Assembly (NCBI RefSeq): GCF_018283455.1
Contig: NZ_JAAMTH010000001.1
Span: forward strand, 219,001-283,000
Source: Planococcus sp. MSAK28401
Lineage (GTDB): Bacteria > Bacillota > Bacilli > Bacillales_A > Planococcaceae
DNA: 64,000 bases
Reading direction: 5' to 3'
Positions 51,708 through 60,619 of this stretch are shown piece after piece. How positions within the stretch are numbered: position 1 is the stretch's first letter; each line of letters opens with the position of its first letter. The notes under the pieces are model-generated. The model did no database searches. It was given only the letters and a program-made list of their open reading frames with translations, and was not told the origin of the DNA. The position numbers and the translations under genes were made by a program.

Positions 51708-52637
51708 ATGACAAATGGATTCGGCGGCTTATCCCGCCAAGCACTCGAATGGGTCGAGTCGAAATGGCCGGGAGCAGTGCTAGAAGAAGCTGTTCCCTTG
51801 GAAGGCGGGACTTCTTCACTGCTTTATGAAATTCGCGCTAGCAAAGATGGAGAACAGCAAAGCGTCGTATTGCGGCTTCACCATAAAGGGGAGTGGCTCG
51901 ACCAGGAACCTGATTTGGCAAAGCATGAAGCGATGAGCCTGGAGCTTGCAGAAAAAGCGGACATTCCGGCTCCGCATATTTTAGCGTTCGATGAAAGCGG
52001 CGAAGCATGCGGCATGCCAGCCGTATTGATGACGAAAGTTCCAGGAGCGGTCATCTTGCCGCCCGCCTACGATTCAGCCTGGCTTGATGGGCTTGCTGAA
52101 ACGCTTGCTGAAATCCATCGCCATAAAGCGGAAAGCTTTCCTTATGAATATTTCGCCTATAATGATGCACGGCGCCTCGAGCGGCCGAAGTGGTCGCGTG
52201 TAGAAGGCGATTGGATGCGCGCATTTTATATCGTAGCCGCGGGTGGTCCGCCGGTTGAGTATTGCTTGATCCATCGCGATTATCACCCGGGAAATATTCT
52301 GTGGGAAGAGGGGCGCGTCAGCAGCGTTGTCGATTGGGTCAATACGTGCCGCGGGCCGGCGGGGGTCGATGTCGGGCATTGCCGCGTCAACTTGGCCCAG
52401 CTTTACGGCACACGGGTCGCAAATGAATTTTTGGATGCTTACGAACGCCATGCCGGTGAATCGTTTGCTTACGATCCGTATTGGGATTTGCTGTCGCTGA
52501 TCGATACCTTGGATGGCAGCCCGGCAGTCTACCCTGGATGGAAGACGTTCGGCATGACCGGTTTGTCCGATGAATTGGTTCGTTACCGCTTGGATGAGTA
52601 TTTGATGAGCTTGATGGACCGCTTCGATGATTTCTGA
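51708..52637 (+). CDS. Aminoglycoside phosphotransferase-family kinase
   Basis: 309 residues. Nucleotide-binding lobe LEGGTSSLLYEIR, catalytic loop YCLIHRDYHPGNILW and the metal-binding VVDWVNTCRGPAGVDVGHCR are typical APH-type kinase motifs. AAAGGAG before the start. True substrate unclear; most chromosomal members phosphorylate metabolites rather than drugs. Confidence 0.88.
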   Translation: MTNGFGGLSRQALEWVESKWPGAVLEEAVPLEGGTSSLLYEIRASKDGEQQSVVLRLHHKGEWLDQEPDLAKHEAMSLELAEKADIPAPHILAFDESGEACGMPAVLMTKVPGAVILPPAYDSAWLDGLAETLAEIHRHKAESFPYEYFAYNDARRLERPKWSRVEGDWMRAFYIVAAGGPPVEYCLIHRDYHPGNILWEEGRVSSVVDWVNTCRGPAGVDVGHCRVNLAQLYGTRVANEFLDAYERHAGESFAYDPYWDLLSLIDTLDGSPAVYPGWKTFGMTGLSDELVRYRLDEYLMSLMDRFDDF

Positions 52638-52651
52638 GCTGTGGGCCTGAG

Positions 52652-52676
52652 GTTTGATTTCTCCGAGAAAGGCAAT
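52652..52676 (+). promoter_or_regulatory. Weak sigma-B-type promoter candidate before yteA-like gene
   Basis: GTTTGA (52652-52657), 13-nt spacer, GGCAAT (52671-52676). Same -35 and spacing as at 38886, but the -10 matches only 4/6. Confidence 0.35.
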
Positions 52677-52714
52677 ATATATAGCACAAGCAAGTATTTG
52701 GAGGAGGAGTCATA

Positions 52715-53266
52715 ATGACGGACGAACAGCAAAAGAACTTGAAGCAAGAACTCGAAGCGCAATTGAAATCGCTCGAGCAACGAATGGAACATACAGAGGA
52801 ATTCGAAACTAGCGAATTATCCAATTACGATAATCACCCAGGCGATAACGCCACTGATTTGTATGACCAGGAACGCGGAATGGCGATGGAGCAGTTCAAG
52901 GAAGAAGAGCATGATGATGTAGTGGCTGCGCTTAAAGCCATTGAGGACGGTACGTATGGAAAATGTGCAGTATGCGGTAAAGACATTCCGTATGAGCGGC
53001 TTGAAGCCATTCCTACTGCACTGACTTGCATCGACCACGCCGACCATAGCTTGGATTTGGAAAGCCGCCCATCAGAAGAAGATGTCATCGGATCGTCAAC
53101 AGACCGCCCGGCCAAAACGGAAGACAGTCGAATCCGTGATTACGACAACAGCTTTGAAGATGTCGAGAATTTCGGTTCCTCGGACGGCCCTCAAGACCAG
53201 CCAGGTGAAGACCAGGAAGATTTCTATAAAGACAACGAGGCAGAAGAAGACGAACAATTTAAATAA
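52715..53266 (+). CDS. TraR/DksA-type zinc-finger protein, YteA family
   Basis: 183 residues. Coiled-coil N-terminus with NYDNHPGDNATDLYDQERGM (the YteA hallmark), a zinc-finger-like CAVCGKDI ... TCIDHAD in which the last Cys is replaced by His/Asp, and a highly acidic C-terminal tail. AGGAGGAG before the ATG. General-stress or RNA-polymerase-associated role is likely by family, not shown. Confidence 0.88.
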   Translation: MTDEQQKNLKQELEAQLKSLEQRMEHTEEFETSELSNYDNHPGDNATDLYDQERGMAMEQFKEEEHDDVVAALKAIEDGTYGKCAVCGKDIPYERLEAIPTALTCIDHADHSLDLESRPSEEDVIGSSTDRPAKTEDSRIRDYDNSFEDVENFGSSDGPQDQPGEDQEDFYKDNEAEEDEQFK

Positions 53267-53269
53267 GCT

Positions 53270-53297
53270 AGTCCCGGCGCTTGCCGGGGCTTTTTTT
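53270..53297 (+). terminator. Terminator after yteA-like gene
   Basis: AGTCCCGGC / GCCGGGGCT stem followed by seven Ts. Confidence 0.9.
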
Positions 53298-53332
53298 CTT
53301 CCAAAAAAAAAATACAGGAAAGAGGCGTCTGG

Positions 53333-53698
53333 ATGGAACACTTGCAGAAACAATTCTTGGCGTTGGAGAACAGCCATCTGGCACCGGTGGCCAGAGGATT
53401 GAACCGGAATATGGCCGACATCCTGGATGCTGAGTTTTTCGAATTTGGCATGTCGGGAGGAACTTGCCAGCGTTCCGACTTTAATGGGGACTATGATTTG
53501 CAAAAAGATGACTATCGCATTTCCCGCTTTGAAGCAAAGTCTCTCGGCCCGGAGTCGGTCCTGACAATATATGTATTGGAGAACCGGACGACAGGGATAT
53601 GGAGCCACCGCAGCTCAGTATGGAAAAAACGCCAGGACGGCTGGAAGCTGTTCTTCCATCAAGGAACGAAGACAGATGGTTTCAAGAAATGGGAATAG
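53333..53698 (+). CDS. DUF4440/NTF2-like small protein
   Basis: 121 residues. LNRNMADILDAEFFEFGMSG near the N-terminus and a C-terminal HRSSVWKKRQDGWKLFFHQG fit the SnoaL/DUF4440 NTF2-like fold (a cone-shaped pocket protein). No catalytic role can be named. AAAGAGG before the ATG. Confidence 0.7.
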   Translation: MEHLQKQFLALENSHLAPVARGLNRNMADILDAEFFEFGMSGGTCQRSDFNGDYDLQKDDYRISRFEAKSLGPESVLTIYVLENRTTGIWSHRSSVWKKRQDGWKLFFHQGTKTDGFKKWE

Positions 53699-53738
53699 GG
53701 AAAATGAAAGACAGGCATTAGTTAAAGGAGGATAATCT

Positions 53739-54140
53739 ATGGAGCATGCGATTGTGTTATTCGATGGAGATTGCAATTTCTGCGATTCCAGTGTGCAGTT
53801 CATCATCAATCATGACCCGGCAGGTTATTTTCAATTCGCTTCCCTGCAAAGCGAAATCGGACAAGAGCTTTCCAAAAAGCACAATGTCCCGGACGACGTT
53901 GACAGCCTGGTGTTGATTGAAGGAGGCGAAGCGTACGTGAAGTCAGAAGGTGCGCTCAAGATTTCACACCATTTGACGGGCCTTTGGAAACTGGCGTATC
54001 ATCTTCAGCCATTCCCGCGCGTACTTCGCGACGGCGCATACGACGTCATCGCAAAAAACCGCTATAAAGTATTCGGCAAGCTCGACAGCTGCATGCTGCC
54101 GCCTCCGCATATCCGCAAGCGTTTTTTGGATCAATTTTAA
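53739..54140 (+). CDS. DCC-family thiol-disulfide oxidoreductase-like protein (YuxK type)
   Basis: 133 residues. N-terminal FDGDCNFCDSSVQFIINHDP holds the D-x-x-C motif that names the DCC (DUF393) family; C-terminal YKVFGKLDSCMLPPPHIRKRF is the second conserved block. Predicted redox protein, cytoplasmic. AAAGGAGG before the ATG. Confidence 0.87.
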   Translation: MEHAIVLFDGDCNFCDSSVQFIINHDPAGYFQFASLQSEIGQELSKKHNVPDDVDSLVLIEGGEAYVKSEGALKISHHLTGLWKLAYHLQPFPRVLRDGAYDVIAKNRYKVFGKLDSCMLPPPHIRKRFLDQF

Positions 54141-54146
54141 ATACAG

Positions 54147-54184
54147 AAAGGGCGGTTCCAGTTTTTCTGGAACCGCCCTTTTTT
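54147..54184. terminator. Bidirectional terminator
   Basis: AAAGGGCGGTTCCAG / CTGGAACCGCCCTTT hairpin between convergent genes. Confidence 0.93.
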
Positions 54185-54210
54185 ATATGAAACTGTCTTA
54201 TAGTTGTTCA

Positions 54211-55404
54211 TTATAGGAAATTCGAAAAGCGCCAATAATGGGCCGCGATTGGATCGGCCATCCAGGCAAGCCCTTCGCTTTCGGTCTGGTGAAGCGGCTG
54301 CCATGTCCCACCGTCCCCAAGTTTCAAGTAAATCTCGTGATTCGGCGACTGGTCATGGACCCCGATGAAATCATATACGCCGTTTCGGTAAAATGTTGCC
54401 GATAGTTCATAATCGATATTCGGCGATGTCGTCAGCGGGTTTCCGACGCTGTGGGTGAGTAGGATTTCGGTTTTCAGTGGTGTTTCTTCCGATATTTTTG
54501 CATCGACGCCTTCACTCGAAGCGACATCCGCTTTACGGAATTTCTGGCGCCAATTATAAGCGATGCTGGTACCGATATCTTTGTCGAAATCGAATGTGCT
54601 GTGTTGTTGTGCCAGGTTGACGATGGAATTGGTGAGTGAGCGATAATGTTTGGATTCAGGGTCGAATGTGCGGTTATCGCCCTGGAAATAAGGGTTCGGT
54701 GATGTCAGGTTGGGATTTTTCAAAACATCATCGGGCAAAAAGGTTAGATAACGCAAATGCCATTTTAGCTCGGGAGGCTTGCCTTGGCCCTCCTTGAGCA
54801 ATTGATTGAGCGGGGCGATTTTTTTCGACAGCCAGAATTTTTCTACGGCCGCCTGTTCTTGCGACGAACCCAGGTTCAATGCCCCGAATATATTAGCGGC
54901 GAGCGATTTGATTTTGCGTAATGGGCTTTCGGCCCGTTCGACTGGGCGCCTTGCGCGTACCCAATATATCACTTCACGGTCTTCCGGCACATTCCGGTCG
55001 GTGAATTGGGTCTTGTCGATTTTCGCTACTTGCTCGCCGTCGCGATAAATTTCGTATTCGTCGATGCCGTCGATTGCGCCCCAAGCGAGTGAGATCCGCT
55101 CACGTGAAACGATGGTCGATAAGACGATCTGTTCCAATTGATTGATGCAATCGGGATCGCGCTTTTCGGTGCCGGTCAAAAGTTTCAAGGCTGTAACCCA
55201 GCTGCCTTGTGCGGTTTGGCGTTCTATCGTGTAACAGAACAACTCGCCGGCACTCAAACCTTCATCGCGAAATGATGATTGTGTGCCTGTATAGACGATT
55301 TCTCCGTCTTTTTTGATCTGTGAAACTTCATCCGTCGGTGTCCAGGAAAAAGCAATCATGCTATCGGTTTGTTCCAATAATTCGATGTCCCATTCTTTGT
55401 TCAT
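54211..55404 (-). CDS. Protein with two FnIII-like repeats and a DUF3238-like C-terminus
   Basis: 397 residues, no signal peptide. Two fibronectin-III-like units: about 10-75 (SMIAFSWTPTDEVSQIKKDG) and 88-155 (RISLAWGAIDGIDEYEIYRD, with YWVRARRPVE). The C-terminal 180 residues (LRYLTFLPDDVLKNP; GDNRTFDPESKHYRSLTNSI) look like the DUF3238 domain of Bacillus proteins. Function unknown; GGAGGCTC before the ATG. Divergent from the GAF-STAS gene. Confidence 0.65.
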   Translation of the reverse strand: MNKEWDIELLEQTDSMIAFSWTPTDEVSQIKKDGEIVYTGTQSSFRDEGLSAGELFCYTIERQTAQGSWVTALKLLTGTEKRDPDCINQLEQIVLSTIVSRERISLAWGAIDGIDEYEIYRDGEQVAKIDKTQFTDRNVPEDREVIYWVRARRPVERAESPLRKIKSLAANIFGALNLGSSQEQAAVEKFWLSKKIAPLNQLLKEGQGKPPELKWHLRYLTFLPDDVLKNPNLTSPNPYFQGDNRTFDPESKHYRSLTNSIVNLAQQHSTFDFDKDIGTSIAYNWRQKFRKADVASSEGVDAKISEETPLKTEILLTHSVGNPLTTSPNIDYELSATFYRNGVYDFIGVHDQSPNHEIYLKLGDGGTWQPLHQTESEGLAWMADPIAAHYWRFSNFL

Positions 55405-55591
55405 TGATGAGCCTCCTTTTCGCTTGTGATAAGGTATACCCGTTATTTGGAAATGATGAACATGTCAAAAAAACTCATTTTGTTACACAATTTAAACATT
55501 TCAGATAATAAAGAGCGTTATAATGAAGGTAGATGAAAGAGCTAGCGGAGTTTCGGTTTAAGACAAGTTGTTGGAGAGGGGAGATGGCTGA

Positions 55592-56443
55592 ATGGTGAGG
55601 ATGAATCTGGAAAAAATAAGGGATTTTAGTAATTTCGACGAAGCGGCTTCGTATATTCTCCAAATTCTCAGCAAACAAGCAGGCATGAATAGCTTCTATA
55701 TTGCGAAGCAAGAGGCTGGCGTTTCAAAAATCATCAGGGTACATAACACGAAACATCATTTAATTGAAGAGGGGGCAGCATCCCCCCTGCCAAGCATGTT
55801 GTCGGCTTTGAGCGTCGAGCATGGGGCGCAGGCATTGATTATCGAACATATTGGAGAACATGAATTGACACGTTCTCTGGGAATTGCGGATGGATTCGAA
55901 ACAGGGTGTTTTATCGGTGTGCCGATTTTTTATGAAGACGGTTCAAGCTATGGCACTGTCTGCGGCCTTGACGATGGGCCATGCGAGCTGCCGGCGGATT
56001 TGCCGTTCATCTTTGAAACGCTCGCCACTTTATTGACGTATGTCTTAGAGCTCGAACGGGCATACGGGGAAATTGAATCGCTGGCTGCGCCGCTGGTTCC
56101 CATTGTCGGGAAAGTAGCGATTTTGCCGATCATCGGCGAAGTCAGGGCATTGAGGGCACAGGCCATCATCGACCATGTCATGCATGGTTGTGCAGAAAAA
56201 GGCATCGAAGTGCTGGTGATCGATGTCTCCGGTGTATCACAGATCAATTCACAGGTCGGTGAATATTTATTGAAACTTGTGAAGGTTTTAAGGTTGATCG
56301 GCGTCCGACCAGTAGTGACAGGCATTCAGCCTTATATGGCGATGAAAGTCCCTCATTTCGCCGAGGCATTAAAAGGGACGATAATCGAGGCGAATCTCGA
56401 GACAGCGCTCAAGCGACTCGGTTTCAGCTTTCAAATAGATTAA
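55592..56443 (+). CDS. GAF-STAS domain protein (RsbR-like)
   Basis: 283 residues: an N-terminal GAF-like sensor (about 10-150, with GCFIGVPIFYEDGSSYGTVC) and a C-terminal STAS domain (about 165-280, LVPIVGKVAILPIIGEVRAL; EVLVIDVSGVSQINSQVGEY; GVRPVVTGIQPYMA). This is the architecture of stressosome RsbR paralogues, though those have a globin-like rather than GAF N-terminus. The usual DITGV reads DVSGV. A role in sigma-B signalling is plausible given the stress-type promoters nearby, but unproven. Confidence 0.75.
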   Translation: MVRMNLEKIRDFSNFDEAASYILQILSKQAGMNSFYIAKQEAGVSKIIRVHNTKHHLIEEGAASPLPSMLSALSVEHGAQALIIEHIGEHELTRSLGIADGFETGCFIGVPIFYEDGSSYGTVCGLDDGPCELPADLPFIFETLATLLTYVLELERAYGEIESLAAPLVPIVGKVAILPIIGEVRALRAQAIIDHVMHGCAEKGIEVLVIDVSGVSQINSQVGEYLLKLVKVLRLIGVRPVVTGIQPYMAMKVPHFAEALKGTIIEANLETALKRLGFSFQID

Positions 56444-56485
56444 AACACGTCGATTTTGCCGATGCGGCTTATCTTCGGTCTGTTC

Positions 56486-56522
56486 AAAAGGCCATTTCCT
56501 TTAAAATAGGAAATGGCCTTTT
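56486..56522. terminator. Bidirectional terminator
   Basis: AAAAGGCCATTTCCT / AGGAAATGGCCTTTT hairpin between convergent genes. Confidence 0.93.
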
Positions 56523-56523
56523 G

Positions 56524-57024
56524 TTAATCTTCTTTATCGAAAAAAATGTGTTTGAGCTCCCAACTATCATTAATTTCAAGCAGCCCGAATGAGTATTGCG
56601 GTTCGCGACGTTTATCGGTCGGTGAGCCGGGATTGAATAAAGTCAGGCCGTCCGTTTCACGCATGAGCGGCTGATGGGAATGGCCAAAAACAATGATGTC
56701 GACTTTTTCGCCTTCAAAACTATCCAGAGCCCGCTGTTCGGTCGTTTTGCGTATGCCGTCTCCGTGGACAACGCCGATTTTCAAGTCGCCGAACGTGAAA
56801 ATCTTTTTGCGTCCGAAACGGTCCACGATGTCCCAAGGGTCGACATTGCCTGCCACGCCGTCCGTTTCAGCATAAGCTGATAATTCGTGGTAAACATCGA
56901 GTACCTGCCAGTCGCCGGCATGGATGATGAAGTCGGCTCCATCACAGGCGTCGACAAGCGGCTGAGGGAGTTTTTTTCCGCGGTTCGGAATATGCGTATC
57001 AGATACGATAACTATTTTCTTCAT
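56524..57024 (-). CDS. Metallophosphoesterase, YfcE/MJ0936 family
   Basis: 166 residues from the ATG after GGAGG. Calcineurin-like motifs IVSDTHIPNRG, FIIHAGDWQ, GVAGNVDP, GVVHGDG and IVFGHSHQP provide the di-metal site. Small phosphodiesterase; in vivo substrate unknown. Longer frame to 57054 precedes the ribosome site. Confidence 0.92.
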   Translation of the reverse strand: MKKIVIVSDTHIPNRGKKLPQPLVDACDGADFIIHAGDWQVLDVYHELSAYAETDGVAGNVDPWDIVDRFGRKKIFTFGDLKIGVVHGDGIRKTTEQRALDSFEGEKVDIIVFGHSHQPLMRETDGLTLFNPGSPTDKRREPQYSFGLLEINDSWELKHIFFDKED

Positions 57025-57151
57025 CAAATCGCCTCCAGAATCATTTTGTTCCACTTTACCAAACTCTGGGGCATACGTCTAAAAGTGGCAAAGGTTAAGG
57101 CTGTTGAAAAAGGGGAAGATAAGGTAGAAAGAATAAGTTGGAGGGATCGTT

Positions 57152-57427
57152 ATGGGCATCGACATGAAAAAATTCATCGCATCAGGCGCGGCACTCGGCG
57201 CAGGATTGGTCTTGCTAAAGGCTTATAATGGGAAAAAGCGCAATATTTGGGTATACGAAGACAGCGATATGCACAATAGCTACGAAATCGACCATGAGGA
57301 AAGTGTTAACGCTCCTTATGACCGTGCGGAAGAGGGGCTAACCCAATTGGATTCGGCTTATCGTTCGGAATGGCAAGCGAATGCTTTCCCGCAAACAAAG
57401 AAGCAATTGGAAGAACTCGAATCCTGA
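57152..57427 (+). CDS. Small hypothetical protein with N-terminal hydrophobic segment
   Basis: 91 residues. Residues 7-22 (KFIASGAALGAGLVLL) could anchor it in the membrane; the rest is acidic and polar with no recognised domain. TTGGAGGG before the ATG. A weak sigma-B-like pair (GGTTAA / GGGGAA, near 57092-57115) lies upstream. The DHFR-like gene follows 55 bp later. Confidence 0.65.
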   Translation: MGIDMKKFIASGAALGAGLVLLKAYNGKKRNIWVYEDSDMHNSYEIDHEESVNAPYDRAEEGLTQLDSAYRSEWQANAFPQTKKQLEELES

Positions 57428-57482
57428 TTGGGTGAACGACGAAGAAAGCGGCAATAACCAAGGGCTGAAGGAGGCAATTGCG

Positions 57483-58016
57483 ATGGCTGAACGGAAAGTC
57501 ATTTGTTATATCGCACAAAGTTTGGACGGTTATATCGCCGATCCCGAAGAGACACTGGACTGGCTATTGGATGTGGAAATGGATGGGGATGCGGGGTATC
57601 AGCAATTCATCGAAACGGTCGATACCATTTTGCTCGGCAGGCGCACCTATGAATGGGTGGTCTCCCAGGAAAGCGGAGAATTTCCTTATGTCGATCAGCG
57701 CTCCTATGTATTCACAAGCCATCCGAAAGAGGACGAAGGCCAGATCAGCTTTACATCGGAAGACCCCGCCAGCATCGTGAGAAAGTTGAAGCAGCAACCC
57801 GGGGGCACCATCTGGCCAGTCGGCGGCAGCTTATTGCTGGAGAGTTTATTGCAAGAAGACCTGGTCGATGAATTTATCATTTCCATCGCGCCGGTAACGC
57901 TTGGGGACGGCATCCCATTATTTCAAAAAGCGCAGCGGCAATTTGATTTCACATTGAAAAGCGTGGGCCAAGATGGTCAAATCGCACAATTGCATTATAC
58001 AAGACGAAGAAAGTGA
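57483..58016 (+). CDS. Dihydrofolate reductase-like (RibD C-terminal domain) protein
   Basis: 177 residues from the ATG after AAGGAGG. Opening VICYIAQSLDGYIADPEETL, the LLGRRTYEWV block, WPVGGSLLLESLLQEDLVDE and IAPVTLGDGIPLF are typical of the YyaP/YwjB group. NADPH-dependent reductase fold; not the housekeeping DHFR. A hairpin with a T-run at 58037-58061 can terminate it. Confidence 0.88.
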   Translation: MAERKVICYIAQSLDGYIADPEETLDWLLDVEMDGDAGYQQFIETVDTILLGRRTYEWVVSQESGEFPYVDQRSYVFTSHPKEDEGQISFTSEDPASIVRKLKQQPGGTIWPVGGSLLLESLLQEDLVDEFIISIAPVTLGDGIPLFQKAQRQFDFTLKSVGQDGQIAQLHYTRRRK

Positions 58017-58249
58017 ATCGATATATTTTGAGAGAAGGCGGGCGCATAGCTCGTCTTTTTTCGGTTCTGCGCTGGTGGAAGCGAAGTTTTGTAGGTCTAA
58101 AGAATCCACTGAACATAGAAAGGCCTACGAGTAGATAGAAAAATTCGAAAACAAAGTAACTCCGTCATATTGTGTTTAATATTTGCCAAAGATATACTTT
58201 AAAAGGAATCAATTGTCGATTCTTGTCAAAAAGGAAAAGGAGAGGAAGC

Positions 58250-58873
58250 ATGAAAACACTTAAAGTGCTCTTATTCAGTTTAGCAGCAATTTTCTTTCTA
58301 ACATTTTCACATTCTGCAGTTTCCGCTCATGCGCCCGATTTACACGAAGGCGTTTCCGGAAGCGAAGTTACAGAGCTCCAAGCCAAACTTCAAAAACTCG
58401 GCTATTTTCACGTTGCGCCGACTGGGTATTACGGATCGATCACGAAAGATGCCGTAGTCCAATTCCAACGCGATTTCGGCGTGAAAGCAACCGGCTTTAC
58501 CGGACCGATGACACGCGAAAAGATGAAGCAAGTCGACATGATGGCACGCACTGTTCACGGTGAAGCCCGCGGGGAAATCTTTGAAGGAAAAGTTGCGGTA
58601 GCGGCAGTCATTATGAACCGTGTGCAATCCGGCGCCTTCCCAAGCAGCACATATGGCGTCATTTTCCAGCGCAACGCTTTTACGGCAGTGAATGATGGGC
58701 AGTATTGGCTGACGCCAAACGCTTCCGCTTACCGTGCTGTACGGGAAGCGGCGATAGGCTGGGATCCATCTTCCGGCGCGACATACTATTACAACCCGGT
58801 CACGGCAACTGATCAGTGGATCTTCACTCGTTCGACCATCAAGAAAATCGGCAAGCATGTCTTTGCCAGATAA
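58250..58873 (+). CDS. Cell-wall hydrolase, SleB/CwlJ type with peptidoglycan-binding domain
   Basis: 207 residues from the ATG after AAGGAGAGG. Signal peptide (about 1-26, ending AVSAHA), peptidoglycan-binding domain PG_binding_1 (about 32-92, SGSEVTELQAKLQKLGYFHV), then a Hydrolase_2 lytic domain with the catalytic-type Glu in ARTVHGEARGEIFEGKVAVA. Secreted. The family includes spore cortex-lytic enzymes, but vegetative members exist and nothing here is spore-specific. 58080-58170 shows no clear feature. Confidence 0.88.
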   Translation: MKTLKVLLFSLAAIFFLTFSHSAVSAHAPDLHEGVSGSEVTELQAKLQKLGYFHVAPTGYYGSITKDAVVQFQRDFGVKATGFTGPMTREKMKQVDMMARTVHGEARGEIFEGKVAVAAVIMNRVQSGAFPSSTYGVIFQRNAFTAVNDGQYWLTPNASAYRAVREAAIGWDPSSGATYYYNPVTATDQWIFTRSTIKKIGKHVFAR

Positions 58874-58877
58874 TAAG

Positions 58878-58909
58878 AAAAGCCTCCGGAAAAATTCCGG
58901 AGGCTTTTT
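58878..58909. terminator. Bidirectional terminator
   Basis: AAAAGCCTCCGGAA / TTCCGGAGGCTTTTT hairpin between the hydrolase and the convergent sugar ABC operon. Confidence 0.93.
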
Positions 58910-58910
58910 G

Positions 58911-59720
58911 TTATCCTTTGACCGCACCGGCTGTGATGCCTGCGACGAAGTAGCGCTGCAGGAAGACATAGGCGATGACCATCGGTGCTGAGGCGATGAT
59001 AACGCCAGTGAACAGCATCGGATAATTGGTGGAATATTGTCCTTGAAACTCAAGTAGTGCGAGCGGCAAGGTTTTGTAGGCGTTGTCCGTGATGAACAGA
59101 AGCGGGTACAAAAGGTCATTCCAGTGCATGACGAACAGGAAAATTGCTGTAGCCGAGATGGAGGGCAAGGATAACGGAATCGCCACTTTCGTGAACATCT
59201 TCCAATTGCCGGCCCCGTCGATGGTGGACGCTTCGAACAATTCTTTCGGTAAAGTTTTCATAAAGCCGGTCAAGATGAAAACGGCTATCGGCAAAGTCGA
59301 GGAAATGTTGACGAGAATCAGCCCAATGAGACTATTCGTCAGCCCCAAATCCAGCATGAGCGAATACAGCGGCACCATGATGACTTGTGCCGGTACCATC
59401 ATGCCGAGCGTGAACACAGCGAACAGCACATTGCCGATCCAATTATTCATGCGCGTAATGCCGAATGCGACCATCGCGGCGAGCAGCAGAGTGAACGACA
59501 CCGAGAACAAGGTAACGATGGTGCTATTGAGAAAATAGCCCGCCATCGTTTGTTCCTGGAAAATCGCGACATAATTATCGAACTTAAAGCCGCCGTCAGG
59601 CAAGCCGAGCGGGTCGCGGAATGTTTCCTGAAGTGTTTTAACGGACGTCAACAGGACGACCACTAATGGAATCAGGATCAGCAGCGCATAGATGAGCAGT
59701 GAGAATTTCCTGAACAGCAA
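58911..59720 (-). CDS. Sugar ABC transporter permease, MalG type
   Basis: 269 residues, six membrane helices. The EAA loop reads ELFEASTIDGAGNWKMFTKV with IPLSLPSI following. Last gene of the minus-strand operon; 16 bp after the MalF-type gene. Pairs with it as the heterodimeric membrane channel. Confidence 0.93.
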   Translation of the reverse strand: MLFRKFSLLIYALLILIPLVVVLLTSVKTLQETFRDPLGLPDGGFKFDNYVAIFQEQTMAGYFLNSTIVTLFSVSFTLLLAAMVAFGITRMNNWIGNVLFAVFTLGMMVPAQVIMVPLYSLMLDLGLTNSLIGLILVNISSTLPIAVFILTGFMKTLPKELFEASTIDGAGNWKMFTKVAIPLSLPSISATAIFLFVMHWNDLLYPLLFITDNAYKTLPLALLEFQGQYSTNYPMLFTGVIIASAPMVIAYVFLQRYFVAGITAGAVKG

Positions 59721-59736
59721 AGTTGCCGCCCCCTTT

Positions 59737-60612
59737 CTAGTAAGATACGCGGTCTGAGCGCAAGGCTTTGAACTGTAGATACGTAATCAACGCAATGATA
59801 ACCATGAAAATGATGGAAATCGCAGAAGCGTAGCCGAATTGATAGCTCTTGAATGCAACGTCGTAAATATAAGTCGCGATGATTTCAGTGGAGTTGTTCG
59901 GCCCGCCGCCGGTCATGGCGAACACCAAATCGAATGCTTTAAACGATTGGATGGTCGTGTAGGCGACGACGATGGTGGCGGACGGTGCAAGCAGCGGCCA
60001 AGTGACGCTTTTGAATGTCTGCCACTTGCTGGCGCCTTCGATTTTTGCCACTTCATACAGTTCCTCTGGAATGGCTTGAAGCCCCGCGACAAAGATGATC
60101 AGCATCTGTCCCGCATGGAACCACACTTGCGTGATGGCCAGCGAGTAAATCGCGATATTGGAATTACCGAGCCAGTTTTGTGCAAGGAAATCAAGGCCGA
60201 TGAGCTCGAGCATTTGATTCAGGATGCCCATCGACGGATCGTAGATGAACGCCCAGATGAACGCGACCGATACCGAAGAAAGGATGGTCGGGAAAAAGTA
60301 AAGCGCACGGAGAAATACGTTCGTTTTCGTATTCTTGATGACGATTAGCGCAAAAGCAAGCGCGACAAGCGTCTGGAACACGACGACCGTCAGCATGAAC
60401 TTCAAGTTATTGCCGATCGTTTTCTGGAAAATCGAATCGCCCGTAAATGCGCGGGTGTAATTGTCGATGCCGACAAACTGGAAGGCGGTACTTAAGCCAT
60501 CCCAGTCAGTAAAGGAATAAAACAGGGCGCTGATGGTTGGATACAAAAAGAACAAGCTGTAAAGGACAAGCCCCGGAAGAAAGAACAGGTAGATGGATTT
60601 GGAGATTCTCAT
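59737..60612 (-). CDS. Sugar ABC transporter permease, MalF type
   Basis: 291 residues, six membrane helices, N-terminal SIYLFFLPGLVLYSLFFLYP. EAA loop ELYEVAKIEGASKWQTFKSV followed by TWPLLAPS. Seven bp after the binding-protein gene; same operon. Confidence 0.93.
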   Translation of the reverse strand: MRISKSIYLFFLPGLVLYSLFFLYPTISALFYSFTDWDGLSTAFQFVGIDNYTRAFTGDSIFQKTIGNNLKFMLTVVVFQTLVALAFALIVIKNTKTNVFLRALYFFPTILSSVSVAFIWAFIYDPSMGILNQMLELIGLDFLAQNWLGNSNIAIYSLAITQVWFHAGQMLIIFVAGLQAIPEELYEVAKIEGASKWQTFKSVTWPLLAPSATIVVAYTTIQSFKAFDLVFAMTGGGPNNSTEIIATYIYDVAFKSYQFGYASAISIIFMVIIALITYLQFKALRSDRVSY

Positions 60613-60619
60613 GGACTGG

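Noticed and set aside
58173..58200. Sigma-B promoter before the SleB-like gene
   Set aside because: GTTTAA is present at the right place but no GGGTAT-like -10 follows at 12-14 bases.
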